From the NCBI RefSeq assembly GCF_014805685.1, contig NC_060900.1, forward strand, positions 9,101,450 through 9,165,449: a stretch of DNA of 64,000 nucleotides, written 5' to 3'. A program made the translations under genes and the position numbers. Shown one piece after another: positions 22,688-35,830 of the stretch. Source of the DNA: Silurus meridionalis. Its lineage: Eukaryota; Chordata; Actinopteri; Siluriformes; Siluridae. Below the pieces are notes generated by a model that saw only the letters and a list, made by a program, of their open reading frames with translations, was not told the origin of the DNA and ran no database searches. Within the stretch, counting starts at the first letter, position 1, and each line of letters starts with the position of its first letter.

Positions 22688-25600
22688 GTATAGTATAGTA
22701 TAGTATAGTATAGTAAAGTATAGTCCACCCCACACACACCAGTCTCTGTGGTGGGCCAATACCTTGCTCAGAAAAAAATTGGCCTCCCAGCATGCACTAA
22801 ACGTACAAGTTTAAGGTGGATGAGCTACAACAGCAGGCTCTACCTTTGCCAGCCATTAGCAAGAATCTGAGTCTATCAAAGGGAGAGATTGCCTAAACTG
22901 GAAAAAGACTAAGTGATGACCTGACCATGATGAGCTCAGATTTTGGTTCTTGGCTGATGTTAGATTTTCATCATGCACGAACAATGTGCATCCATCTTGG
23001 ATGGGTTTCCAATACGATCTACGATGCCTGTGGTGTCTTTTTTGATCAGGGAAAAATCACACAGCACATAGAATGGTGCATACTTTCTTCTTAAGTTTAA
23101 TGCCAAAACCTGAGCTAAAACCTTTTCTGATTGGGGAAAAAGACATGGTAACAAGAGACGTTCCATATACCTTGCATACTCGCATCATAAAGATCCTATA
23201 GACACTGAACAGACAACATTGGAATGTGTGTTAAGATAACTAGTGTAAGGCACATCTTAATACTAACAGCTGACAAATTTAAAGAAAATTAAAGCAATTA
23301 TCGATTTCTCAAACTGGCCCTTCAGCAGCAATGTCCATGCAACAGTAACAGTCACAGGAAAAATCATTCTGATGTTTGATGTGAACGTTAACTGAAGCTC
23401 TTAATCATTCATTCAATCATGTAATCATCTACAGTGGTGTGGTTTCTTATTTTTTTGCATGTTTGTCACGCTTTAAGGTTTCAGATTATCAAACTAATTT
23501 AAATATTAGTCAAAGATAACACAAGTGAACACAACATGCAGTTTTTAAATGAAGGTTATTATTATTGAGAGAAAACAATCCCAAACTACATGGCCCTGTG
23601 TGAAAAAGTGTTTGCCCCCAAAACCTAATAACTGGTTGGGCCACCCTTAGCAGCAACAACTGCAATCAAGCGTTTGCGATAATTCGCAATGAGTCTGTTA
23701 CAGCACTGTGGAGGAATTTTGGTCCCCTCATCTATGCTAAATTGTTGTAATTCAGCCACTTTGGAGGGTTTTCAAACATGAACCACATTTTTAAGGTCAT
23801 GCCACCGCATCTCAATAGGATGCCATGCAGACCATTTTTGCCCAGTCTTTGAATGTTGTTGTGGGGTCTTTTGTGACCTCTTGGATGAGTTGTCGCTGTG
23901 CTCTTGGGGTAATTTTGGTCGGCCGGCCACTCCTGGGAAGGTTTTTTCCATGTTTTTGCCACTTTTGAATAATGGCTCTCTCTGTGGTTTGCTGGAGTCC
24001 CAAAGCTTTAAAATGGCTTTAGAACCTTTTCCAGACTGATAGATTTCAATTACTTTCTTTCTCATTTATTTCTGAATTTCTTTGGATCTCGGCATGATGT
24101 CTAGCTTTTAAATATCTTTTGGTCTACTTCACTTTGTCAGGCAGGTTCTATTTAAGAGATTTCTTGATTGCGAACAGGTGCATGTGCGAATAACTGTTTA
24201 CTTGTGTTAATCTTTTACTAATATTTAAATTAGTTTGATGACCTGAAACATTAAAGTGTGACAAGCATGCAAAAAAAATAAGAAATCAGGAAGGCAAACA
24301 CTTTTTCACACCACTGTACATGATTTTCTGCATTGTTTGCTGAACAGCTGAAATGTGATTGGCTGAATAGTTAACTAAATGTACGCTAATATGTATGCTA
24401 CCAGTCAAAATATTGGACAAACCTTCTCCTTAAGTGTCTTGTCTTTATTTTTAGTTTTATATATTTTACTTTCATCATTGTACAGTAATATTAAAGACAT
24501 CCAAACAATGAAAGAACATACAGTATATAGAATTATGTAGTAAACAAAAAAGTCTATCTGTAAATGGTTTAAGGCTATGGCAGTGAAAAATGTGCAGACA
24601 CTGTTGTAAAGGTACAACAAGTAGAAGATTATAAGGCTATAGCGTTGTTCGTCCTTGTTGCTGATTTGACTTACCACGGAGGTGTCATCTGCATACTTTA
24701 TGAAGATGTAGTTATGCAGAGTAGCACTTTAATGGGTAAACAGGGAGTAGAGTAGTGGGCTCAGAACACAGCCCTGTGGGATGCCAGTGTTCAGAATAAG
24801 GGTTGAGGATACCTGTTTGCCCAATCTAACAGATTGAGGTCTGTTGGTGAGAAAGTCCAGAATCCATCTGCAAGCGGAGGTGCAGATACCCAGATCACTA
24901 AACTTTTTTATCAGTACAGTGGGGAGTACTGTATTGAATGCAGAGCTAAAGTCATTGAACAGCATTCTGATGTAGGTGTTGTTTTTATTCAGGTGGGTAA
25001 GGGGCTGAATGAAGAGCCGTGGAAACTGCATCCTCTGTCGACCGATTCGGGCAATAGGCAAGCTGGTGTGGGTCCAGTGTAGGTGGTAGGCCCACAGTGA
25101 GGTGATTCAGAACCAGTTTCCCAAAGCACTTAATAACAATATGGGTGAGTGCAACTGGGTGAAAGTCATTCAGGCATTCGGCAGCTGAGTGCTTAGGCAC
25201 TGGAATGATGGTTGTAGTCGTCAGGCATGTAGGAACTGTGGCTTGGGCCAGTGACATGTTGAAAATATCAGTGAAAACCTGTGCCAGTTGTCCAGTGCAT
25301 GCTCTTAGAACACGTCCCAGTATGCCGTCCCGACCGGCTGCCTTGCCTGCATCCACTCTGCTAAATGCTGAATAGATGTCCGTCGTTGACAGTGAAAGTG
25401 AACTGTTAGCAGTAGAAGAGTCAGCAGTTGAGGTAAAATGTCCTATGCCTTGTTTAAAATGAGGAAAAAAGTGATTGAGTCCGTCTGGTAGGAAAGCACT
25501 GCTGGTTGGTTAAGATTGTGGTGTCGGTTTGTAGTCTGTGATGGTCTGGATGCCTTTCTTGTCTGGGGTCAGAGTTGTGGAAGTGCACTTCTGTGTTCTG

Positions 25601-28600
25601 AGTTTAAATGTGAGCTTTTCTCTCCTAATACCTCTTTTCAGGTTGGCCCTGGCTCTGTTGTAGTCCTCTGCGTTGCTAGATTTAAAAGCAGCATCTCTTG
25701 CTTTTAACAGGAGACGGACCTCAGAGTTCATCCACAGCTTCTGATTAGGAAAGCATTTCACGCGTTTGACGGTAGTGACATTGTCAATGCACGTGCTGAT
25801 ATGGTCTAAAACAGATGATATGTAAAGGTCTGTGTGAGAGTTCAATGTGGCCTGTGAGGCAAACATGTTCCAGTCAGTATCCTGAAACTGTTTCTGTAGA
25901 GAAGAAATGGCTCCCTCTGTCCTTTTACTTTCCTCACAGCCGGTTTCACTATTTTGATCAATAGTGTGTATTTGGGTAGCATGAACAAAGAAAGGTGATC
26001 AGACTGACCCAGATGGGGGAGGGGAATTGCCGTGTATGCCCCAGGTATATTTGTGTATACTTGATCCAGTGTGTTGTTCCTTCTGGTTGAACAGGAGATA
26101 TTGTGATACAATTTTGGTAGTACAGATTTTAGGTTGGAGTCGTTGAAATCTCCAGCAACGATAATAGCTCCTTCGGGATGTGCAGATGTTGTTTGCTGAT
26201 AGTTCCTTCATAGCTAGTCTAGCATTAGCGTCTGGGGGAATGTACACTGCAGTCACAACAATGGATGAAAATTCTCTCGGTAATTAAAAGCGCCTGCACT
26301 TCAAATCATCATCATCAATTAAATGAACAGAGCAATGACTTTCGGTAACAGTACAGTCTGTGCACAATGATTTGTTAATATAAATGAACATACCTCAACC
26401 TCTGCGCTTACCAGAGTCCACTGCCGTCCTGTCCGCCCGTAAAACACTGCGACCCCCGAGCTCAATTGCGCTGCTGGGAATGTTGTCGTTGTGCCATGTT
26501 TCCGTAAAAATCATGACATTACATTCCTTAATCCGCTTTTGTGATGTTTACGGCATCAGTTCCTCCATTTTGTTCGCAAGATACCATACGTTAGCAAGGA
26601 AGATGCTTGGTCTTGCTGCTAGCCGAGCTGGATTAGCGGTCCATGGTGTTTGAGTGTTTTCCTGAGTGAGTTCAAAGTTTATCAAAAGTCAATCTCTGTA
26701 GTTGTGACCAATGTCTAGTCTAGTAATATGTTTAAGATTTTTATGTACAAAATATTTAAGTACAAAATAAATACATCTAGCTTTAATGGCAATAGTCACC
26801 TGGAATGCTGTTTCCAACCATCTTTAAGAAGTTCCCTGAGGTGTTGAGTGGATTTGGACCAGGTGATTGTGGAAGCCAGGTCCTCTCCTTCTTGGACAAA
26901 TAGCTTATACATAACCTATATGGGTGTTTGGGTGTCATTGTCCTGTTGGAAAACAAATTGTGCAAACCAGGTGGGATGGCATGTCCCTGCAAAATGCTGG
27001 GGTGGACATGCTGGTTAAGTGTGCCCTCACCAACAGTGTTTCCACCTCCATGCTTCAAAGTGGGAACCTCTGTACATCTAAAAAAAAGACATGGCGGTTA
27101 GAACCTAAAATCTGAAATTGTGTCTCATCGGATATTGAACAGTTTTCCACTGATATAATGTCAATTGTGCTGTATATTGGCTGATTCTGAGGCTGGTAAT
27201 TCTAATAAACTTATCTTCTCCTGCAGATGTAGTTCATGACGTCCTTTCCTGGGACGGTCCTTATGAGAGCTTCTGGTTCTCTTAATAATGTCATAATGTC
27301 ATATTATGGATTTGTACAGTAGTTGTTGTAGCACTAATATGGCTATTGACTCTGTTCTTACCCTTTTCTCTGTACAAGACAACTGATGGTCTAAAGCACA
27401 AGAAGACAAGAAATGTCAAAAATAACTCTTAGCAAGGCACAGCTGTGAATTGAAAACCATTCCAAGTGACTTCCAAGTGAATCTATGTGCTTATTCTGGG
27501 TTGTTTAACATGTTATTGTTTATTACATAATTACATAGCTGTTATTATATATTATCTGATGGTGTGACTGTAATTCTTCCCTTCAAATAGTATGTTTCCC
27601 ATATATCACAAGTACAGCAATATCTGTAGAAAAACATGCATTATTTATCTATTACCATAAGTCATCTATCATTATAAGTCATACCATGAGCGTAGACTTT
27701 TTACAGGCATCCACACACTCCTGTAAAAATATGTTTTGCATTTCATAATTTCAGTCATTCATACTTAAGGTGTATGCGTTCCGAATGATAAAAACCATGT
27801 GTGGTTAAAAAATTATAATTTTTTACGCCATTTAATAATATTATTTAATATAATGTAATAAAAATGTCATGTCATCTGTAATTTTTTTTAATTAGTTTAT
27901 TCAGGGGGCAGGATGCTAGCCTATGAACAGCTTCGGGATTTTGTGTTGGGAAAATCAGAAGATGGCAGTTTTCCTCTTTGGTAAGAAGAGACTGTTAAAC
28001 CTTGTTGAATGATCTATGTAACCAGGATGAAACTAAATAGATTTACGTGGGAGTGAGACTTGTCATATCCATGTCACATCCGTTGTCATAACTAATTACC
28101 AAATCAAATATTTAGCTTTGTGACATTGACCATGCTATTGCGTGCAGGAAGGCTGCATTTGGTGGCATTGTATCTGGTGCTCTGGGCCAATTCTTGGCCA
28201 GCCCCACTGATCTAATTAAGGTACAGATGCAAATGGAAGGGAAAAGAAGATTGGAAGGAAAACCTCCAAGGTAGGCAATCATAGCAATCATAGCTTTATG
28301 GTCAAAATTCATTCTAGGCCTCATGTATCAAGTGGTCCTTTGTTCACCAGAGTTCATGGGGTTATTCATGCCTTTGTGAAGATTGCGAAGGAAGGAGGGA
28401 TTCGTGGCCTCTGGGCTGGTTGGGTGCCCAATGTACAGAGAGCTGCTTTGGTCAATCTAGGAGGTAGTGCATTGCAAAAATCTCATATTATAAAGCAAAG
28501 TGATTTTATATGAACAAATGTTTGCCTACATAACACACATTTTTCAAATTATGGCTATTACTTCTGAAATTCAGACCTCACAACATATGACAGTGTGAAG

Positions 28601-29280
28601 CACATTTTGCTAAGGAATACCTCAATCGGTGACAACTGTCTTTGTCATGGAGTGGCAAGGTATGCTTTTTCCCTTTACATTTGTAGAAGTACTACAATAA
28701 ATACTACAAATAGAATGTCTGTCTGATATTTTTCCAGCACTTGCTCTGGCCTAGTAGCAGCTATGATGGGAACACCAGCTGATGTGGTTAAAACGAGAGT
28801 AATGAACCAACCTCGGGACTCAAATGGAAAGTCAGTTTGTTGTTCATTCTGCACAGAATTGTACCCTCAAACTTAACAGGACTTAAATTAACATAATGCT
28901 AACAAGCTTATATCATCATCATTTCATTAGTAGCCCAATTATTATAGCAAACCTTTCTGCATTATGTTAATATACGCTGCATTAAAATATCACTCTGTAT
29001 TTTTAAAGGGGTCTGTTGTACAAGTCATCCATAGACTGCCTGGTTCAGTCTGTTAAAGCCGAGGGATTGCTAGCACTTTATAAAGGCTTTGTACCAACCT
29101 GGTTAAGAATGGTACTCTACTTATTACATTAATTATATGCTTCTATTATAGATTTTACCCCATTTAGAATAGTACTTTAATGTCAATTCTTTATTTTTGT
29201 CTTTACAGGCTCCTTGGTCTATGACATTCTGGATAACCTTCGAGCAAATCAGACGTGCTTTTGGCATCAGTTCATTCTAA
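21844..29280 (+). CDS. slc25a27: mitochondrial uncoupling protein 4 (complete, 9 exons)
   Basis: Inner-mitochondrial-membrane carrier of the SLC25 family, brain-type UCP4. Exons: 21844-21928, 22062-22250, 27896-27980, 28148-28270, 28351-28463, 28575-28659, 28738-28830, 29009-29111, 29209-29280. They sum to 948 bases, 315 residues plus TAA; human UCP4 has 323. All introns are GT-AG and phases close. The three carrier signatures are present: PLDLTK (exon 2), PTDLIK (exon 4) and PADVVK (exon 7). UCP4-like stretches include [49 protein letters not shown] and SLDTAL-free C-terminal [19 protein letters not shown]. The ATG gives [16 protein letters not shown], alignable with the human start. Polyadenylation signals AATAAA lie at 29284-29289 and 29300-29305. 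Intron 2 (5.6 kb) is swollen by transposons; the others are under 180 bases. Confidence 0.95.
22611..22724. repeat. (ATCT)n followed by (TATAG)n microsatellites
   Basis: About 19 ATCT units at 22611-22687 run directly into about seven five-base TATAG units to 22724. They lie in slc25a27 intron 2. Confidence 0.95.
22958..23268. repeat. solo LTR, copy C, with target-site duplication
   Basis: The element begins TGTTAG and ends CTAACA, and is flanked on both sides by GCTGA (22953-22957 and 23269-23273), a perfect 5-bp duplication. It matches copy A at 16860-17222. No internal region is present, so it is best read as a solo LTR left by recombination. The retroelement family is not identifiable from the LTR alone. 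Confidence 0.68.
23430..24318 (-). mobile_element. Tc1-like derivative with ~110-bp inverted repeats
   Basis: The outer ends are TACAGTGGTGTG and CACACCACTGTA. The inner arms pair over about 110 bases (for example TCAAACTAATTTAAATATTA at left against its complement at right), with a ~22-base gap in the left arm. Between them the minus strand has the N-terminal third of a Tc1 transposase (23772-24065: [13 protein letters not shown], then [16 protein letters not shown] in the next frame). There is no catalytic domain, so the copy is non-autonomous. It lies in slc25a27 intron 2. Confidence 0.75.
24399..24600 (-). mobile_element. Tc1 family E copy 2, left end
   Basis: TACCAGTCAAAATATTGGAC is the same terminus as at 17227. 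About 150-200 bases of subterminal sequence follow before an L2-like LINE intervenes. The transposase part resumes at about 26690 in the same (minus) orientation. Confidence 0.6.
24610..26680 (-). mobile_element. CR1/L2-group non-LTR retrotransposon, degenerate
   Basis: Minus-strand order: endonuclease traces (25842-26256: FLAPT-free, [18 protein letters not shown]), linker (25510-25866), RT palm (24985-25356: [54 protein letters not shown]) and the second RT block (24729-25061: [40 protein letters not shown]). The C-terminus is cut near 24625. Frameshifts separate each part. It sits between the two halves of a Tc1 copy. Confidence 0.8.
26690..27565 (-). mobile_element. Tc1 family E copy 2, right part with transposase relic
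   Basis: The minus strand has pieces of a Tc1 transposase: [20 protein letters not shown] at 27000-27058 (from the GGGSVMVW region), [20 protein letters not shown] at 26820-26890 (the PPQSPDLNPIE region) and further N-terminal traces to about 27440. Stops are frequent. The subterminal sequence at 27490-27535 (GGTTGTTTAACATGTTATTG) is shared with the copy at 17227-21100. Confidence 0.65.
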
Positions 29281-29305
29281 ACAAATAAATCAAAGGAGCA
29301 ATAAA

Positions 29306-30170
29306 ACAAATTGTCTAATGAAAAGAGAATTTTTCTTTTTTAATTTTCCAACATTCCATTAACTACTTATTTTTCTTTTTAACAAGAGACATTAATTGTA
29401 TGTAAAACAGTGATGAAAGCATGAATGGGAAATTATTAATATACTCTGTCCCATTAAGTTTTTTGTGTATATGACCTACTAATGCTAGGATTTAATGTAA
29501 GACAGATTTTAAGGTTTTTTTTTCAATCAAAACTCTGATAACAGTAGTTACATGTAACAAACATGAGGGAATGGTGTTGTATTTCCTGGAGGGTGTTGAG
29601 AGTCTTTACAAGCTCACTCAGTGGCAAGGATTAATTGTGGTGTTTGTCACTCTGATCTTGAAATATGGCACCAGTGTGGAGAGCTTGTTTGTTTGAAAAG
29701 CTGAAATGAGAGGCAGGTAACAGGTTTTAAAACAAAATAACTGGCTTTATTTTTGCCACTGACACATTAACTTTTTAGTTACTCATAGTACACACACATT
29801 CTATTTATTTTGCTCTCTCTCTTCTCTCTTTGTTTCTCTCTTCTAAATCTCTTCTTCCTCCACTTTTCATTTCCCTCTGCTCCCTAAAACGTTTACAAAC
29901 TAGCACTTAACTATTCCCCCACTGCCATAGCTGCAAGGTCCTCAGTGTGGACCCACCATGTAGAGTTTGCAAGCATGTGCAGTGCACCCAATGCACACAA
30001 ATGTTGTGCCTTACTGGTTTCCTCCCACCTGCCAAAAACATTTCAGGAGGAATGTGCAAATGCATGTGTAAGGTGTGTGAATGTGTGTGTGAATCAAGGC
30101 CCACCAGAACTGACTGAGAGTTATGACTGGAAAAAACATAGCTTTGTCTTTCCCCCATTTTGTACTGCAT
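29306..30170. other. intergenic, downstream of slc25a27
   Basis: Mostly AT-rich, with a pyrimidine-rich tract at 29813-29880. Bases 30020-30100 (GGTTTCCTCCCACCTGCCAA and the following GTGTGTGAATGTGTGTG) resemble a common fish interspersed repeat. No gene was seen. Confidence 0.4.
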
Positions 30171-30300
30171 ACAGTGGGGAAAATAATTATTTGATCCCTG
30201 CTGATTTTTAAAAGGAATTTACTAATGGTTTGATGTATGTAATATGTAAAAAAAAAAGCACACAAAGTTGTGGTTCAAATTCTTGTTTATTCTTTTTTCC
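30171..30300 (+). mobile_element. Tc1 family C terminal fragment
   Basis: ACAGTGGGGAAAATAATTAT, then TTGATCCCTGCTGATTTT, matches the terminus of the 7151-8111 element. Only about 130 bases survive. Confidence 0.6.
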
Positions 30301-30456
30301 TGATTGAAATGTATTGTAGGGTCATTATTTCATTCATCACATAGCATGACATAATGCACCAAGCCAACTACAACTGTTTACAATTTTACACTGAAACATA
30401 CACAAGGTTTACTATGGAAACATGGATAATAGCTCATTGCACTTACAACAGTGAAT

Positions 30457-30460
<4 letters not shown>

Positions 30461-30534
<74 letters not shown>
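30461..30534. repeat. (TA)n microsatellite
   Basis: About 37 uninterrupted TA dinucleotides. The ORF across it encodes only alternating Tyr-Ile. Confidence 0.97.
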
Positions 30535-30541
<7 letters not shown>

Positions 30542-33500
30542 TATTTTGATCCCTCAAACACTCTCAACTATTATTATGGTTACAATTTAATATTTTATGT
30601 TTTTCTTAAATTTTTCAAGTTGCCCCTGTTGAAACCCACAAATTAGATGGAAGCTAGGGTCTCCTTTTTTTATTATTTATTTTTTTTTTTTAAATATACA
30701 AACACAACATGTATAGAAACTTTACACAGACCAGTAAATGTTTCCGAATATAATTTTTTCCCCCTCCAAACAGTCCCAAACAGTGCCACCATATACAATG
30801 CTGTTTTGATGTTTTGTTGGTAATAGCTGATGCTTTGACCTTTAAAAAAAATAGGCATTATAGGCAAAACCACACTTTTTGGTCTTTCAATACACGTCAT
30901 TTGCTTGTTTCACATAATGGATGTTTGCGTGTGCGTGCAAGAGTTGATTTTTATATAGGTGTGGTATTTATAATGAAAATGGCTGCCAGTGAATCAGAAG
31001 GGATGAAAGTTGGTGGACTGCTCCTGAAGATGTATGCACTTGTTACTTCAGTATTTCTAAAAAATAAATAAATAAATAACATTAAATTTTCCCTGATATC
31101 TGAATGACAGGATTGTTTGCAGCTTTTCATCTCATCCCTCACTGCAATAAGTGTTTATACACCCTTTGTCAGTTCTTAAAATCTCATGTTTGACCTAATG
31201 CTAGAATAAATGCTGGGGGTTTTAATTAAATAAATTACATACAAGATAAGGTTTAAATGTCCAGGGTGACAAAACACAGTAATGGAAATAAAGATCTTTG
31301 TATGCATGTGAAAAATATTTAGAGAAAGTGTGATATGGTTTTCCCTGTTTCACATTCCCAGTCCTAGTAGCCTTGTAGGCTCAGAGCAAAAAACAAGATG
31401 GCTTTCTTAGTATTGGAAATGAGCCCTTACAATGATGCATATTAGGTCCCCCTTTTTTCACCTTACCACATTTACTGTGTGCTTTCCTGAGGTGAACAAG
31501 ATTAGAACACGAAATAAATAAATAAAATAAATTTTCACAATGTATTCACATCATCTTTGTCATGATGTCTAATAAAAAGTTTAGAAATATATAAATATTT
31601 ATTTATTTATTTTTGTATTTCTTAATATGTTTTAATTGTGGGAGATTCAACCCAGTTGCCCTACAGGCAATATATATGAAGTAGTCAGTGGCAATTACTC
31701 AGACATTTATACACTTATTGCCTATTTCTTATGATTACATGTTATATGTAGATTCTATTTAGATATTTTAATAAACTTTAAATATGTTTTGGTACTAAAA
31801 TAATTTATATTTTTTTCTGAAAAACAAATTGAAGTAATAAATGTTTATTATGAACTACACTGATTAAAGAATAGTGTAATGTTCTAGCCTACCTACAGTT
31901 TCCACCATTAAATTACCAAATAAATTGGTATTTCTGAGCAAAACAAAAACGCTGCAATGACGACCAATAATTTAATGCAGTATTCATCAATCATTTTGTT
32001 TTGATAGGGCAATAAATCAAAGGGGCAACAATAGCACTAAATAGGCTGAATTACACTGAATTATATGTACATCTGTTTTCATATAACCATGACAGATTCA
32101 GTATTGCACAAATGTTCCCATAGCCTGTTGTAAATTAAACATTACCCCATATTCATTTTAGAAATTAATAATATTACGGAAATGGTGTTGTTATATAGTT
32201 CTCTTCTTTAGAACTTTTGACATTTATATAAACATTTTTTATTACAATCTCTGTTTAATAACAAGTGCATCAACAGGCAGCTAATGGCTAATGAAAGTAA
32301 GTGCAGGACTGCCAGATAAGGTTGTGATTTAAATTCTGGATACACACAAAACAGCGTACTGTCATATGTCAAGATAGAGGGCTGACATTTCCCCCATACT
32401 ATTCATACAGAAGTATGCAGTTTTTTACATAGCCCATGACTAGTTATGGCTCACACTATGGCTGCCACTTGAAAAGTTACATGAACGGGGACTTAAACAT
32501 GCCACAAAGAGAAAACAAACTCTTTACATTATAAGTACTTATTTACAACAGGTCAACTCCAAATTGTTATCATTATTTTTGTTGGAGAAGCTATCTGTTA
32601 TTTTTCTGCCATGACTGGTATTGAATGATGTCTCTTTTCCCCAATAAGAAGCATTGCATAGAACATTTGTAATGTAAAGTTGTCTCTCAAAATCACCTAT
32701 GCTTATTGTTCTATTTTTTAAATCCATTTTTCATTTTTTCAAGTGACCACAAATCCAGACATGTACATACATGCAACCACAATCATTCATTCATACTAAT
32801 GTACATTTACATCAAGATGAGTCTTTTTTTTTGTTTGTTTTGTTTTGAAGCATGCTCTCATTCTAGCTTAGGTGGCTACATTTTTAGTCATACCACTAAA
32901 AGGACTTACTAGCCTGACCCATCACAAGTACAGGATCTACTGGAAGATCTGACCTGAGAAGCTTCTGTTTAGAATTCTGTACCCCTGTTTTTGCTGCAAT
33001 TTGGAATAGACCCCAAATGCATATCAGTTAGTACGTGTTTTTTTGACGATCAGTCCCTAAGCACATTTTCATGTATTTCATAGGAATTCTCATTATCCTA
33101 AAATTGCTTAAAACTAAAAAGAAGTTTAATTATGGCTAATTTGTTATTATTCAAACTATTGCTTACAGTATATCTGATTCTGAAGAATTTGTGGGTTTTG
33201 CCTATATAAGGCTGGGGCGGTAGATCTAAAACTTCTGGAAACATTTCAGTTTAGTAGATTTAGTAGACACATTGCTCTTCTGACCACTAGTGTATAAACA
33301 TCTGATTGTGCTCTTGAGTATCTGCCATCCACTATTGCTTTTTTTTTCCCTACATCTTAACTGATAGAAAATGAACAAAAAATAACTGTAATCCAGTTAC
33401 AGACTAATGAAAACCATAAAAACTGTGAATAAATGTAATATAAAATAAATTATAAACAACATGACAAAATAAATCCAAAAATATAAATAAACATCCCAGC

Positions 33501-34187
33501 CTGTACGTTGGCTTGTTATTATTATTATATAAAAACCAGTGAAAAACACTTATTATACTTATCTTAAATTATGACGCAAAAGAATGTATTGAAAATGTAT
33601 TGAAATGTATTGAAATCAGTAGTTTAAGGGGACATCTCTCCAGAAAAAAGGAAAATTTTAAATAATATTTAAAATAATATAATATAAAAACAATAGATGC
33701 AATAATATAAATAATAGATGCCAATAATATAAAAAAAATAGATCCACAATTAAATAAACAGAAGTATTAGAGTCCCCGAAATGGTGAAACAATTGTAATT
33801 GACCCCAAGTACACACTGGGAGTGGTTACTTAATGGCTTTGCAGTGGTTTACTTACAAACAAGACCTGACTTGTCAAAGCCTCAAAATCACTCTCATACA
33901 ATATTTCAGTCTTGTGTATGTAATATAATTGTTTTCTCTTAAACCATGCAATCTTTTACTCTTAGTCTTATTCTAGATTCTCATATCTTATGCCTACTCT
34001 CTTCAAATTGGTGAACAGTGTAAGGTCTTGAATATAAAGTTACATGCATTTGAATTCCACTGTACACTTCTTAAACACATTTAAGAGAATAGTGAAAAAA
34101 ACAGTCTGCATTCAGAGGACAAAAATGACTTTTTTCCATTCTGGAATGTAGAGTTAAAAACCGACCATATAACATAGACATTTGCCA
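30535..34187. other. gene-poor AT-rich stretch
   Basis: I found no exon pattern, RNA gene or recognisable transposon terminus. Short AAAT runs occur at 31060-31080 and 31505-31530. Confidence 0.45.
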
Positions 34188-34205
34188 TCACTTTCTTTTC
34201 TTTTC

Positions 34206-34236
<31 letters not shown>

Positions 34237-34285
34237 CTTTTCTTTTCTTTTCTTTTCTTTTTTGTTTTGTTTTGTTTTGTTTTTG
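34188..34285. repeat. (CTTTT)n / (GTTTT)n microsatellite
   Basis: Pentanucleotide CTTTT units to about 34262 change into GTTTT units to 34285. Confidence 0.95.
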
Positions 34286-35830
34286 TGTTCTGAAAGGCTA
34301 TCAAGTTAGAATAAAATAAAAGTAATTAACTGGACAGGAAAAACCTATGAAGTTCTTTCATTTAGTTTAATTTCAATTTCTACCATCCCTGAGATGAGAG
34401 GAGAGTCAAATTTATCATCTAAGTAGCTACAGGAACATGGAATCACAAACCAGTGCACTGTGACCAGTTGGATATTTTAAGGTCTGTTTAAACTTCTCTC
34501 CTGTAAAGTCTTTGTGAGAACCAGTATCTATGCAAAGCACACTTGCATTATCAGCATGTGAATGTCTTACTTATTATGAAGCTAACCAATTTTCAGATAC
34601 CCATTTAATGTTAAATTTTTCTCTTTGCTTTATGCTGCTCATTACAGGGTCCTCTGGAAGTTGACTGGTTCCAATAGTTGCAGTAGAATATCTGGACTTC
34701 CGGAGACAGCTGGAGAATCTGACTGTTTTTGCTTGCCAAAACAGGGATGCTTTTGCAAGTCCAACATTTAAGCACCCTAATGTAAAGAAGAAAAAAATAG
34801 ATGGATTACATTGCAATGAATATATTGGATTGATTACCATTCTGGAAAGAATTCTGGTGAGTAAGTATTATTAGTGTGAATTTAAACAAGAGATGCATGC
34901 AGTACTCTTACAAAATAATCATGATAAACCAAACTTTTCATAGGTTTATTTTTTCATAAATTAGGCCTATTCTAAGCTATAAACGACACTTTCTGCATAT
35001 CCTTTCTGTAAAATTGAGAGATCAGGAAAGAAGAATTTTATATGTTATAAAAATATATAAACTTATACAATTATCTAATGTACACTGTACAATTACTTTA
35101 ACAAGATTTTTTTTTGCAATTATGTAAAGCAATTAAATATGCTTATTAGAACCACAAGAAAGAAATATTTGGGCCTCACTCAAGAAAAATATTGAATTCA
35201 AAAGTAAAAGATAAACAGATAAAAACGTAGCTGGAAAACCATCATGGCTTAGTGCTTTTCTCAATCTGCATAACACTGATTAATTGGCTTACTCCCTCTA
35301 ATTAAACTGGACAGACTACTTCAGCATGTCTTTCACCACACACAAGGTTCGATTCTTTCCAGTCACCCAAGGTAAATTATGCACAACTAAATATGCCTTG
35401 AAATTTAGCCACAAAGAGATAATAGAATTAACAAGCAGTGTTTTTTGTCAAGATGTCTATAGACTCATTCTCTTCTTCTTAATTGCTCAGACAACTAGAG
35501 TAAAGACACATCATTAATGCATCCCTACACACGCCGAATAAAGGACGTATAAAAGAAGGAACAATAATGTAATGTCCACAAACTCCAGAAATATCTCTTA
35601 ATATTACTCAGATAATATTATCAGTCAACTACCCATCATTCCATGCCTTCCATTGCCATAACAACATTATCTCCATGTATCAAAATGGAGGAAAAATTTA
35701 CTGGTCACGATTCTGCCAAAGACCAGAATGAGCAGAAATGAGAAGAAAAGAGTTCAAAGTGGAAATTTACTAAGAAATATAAATAAATATTCTACAATAC
35801 CATGACAAGTGCTTCACATCTGCATTTACC
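34286..35830. other. intergenic, possible orphan exon-like block
   Basis: Mostly AT-rich. Bases 34645-34780 are more balanced in composition, and on the plus strand start after a CATTACAG acceptor-like site with an open frame (KLTGSNSCSRISGLPE, ETAGESDCFCLPKQGC) to a stop. I do not recognise it and no donor or neighbour exon supports it. Confidence 0.25.

Noticed and set aside
30354..30590. 78-codon ORF
   Set aside because: Mostly (TA)n read as Tyr-Ile; no coding signal.
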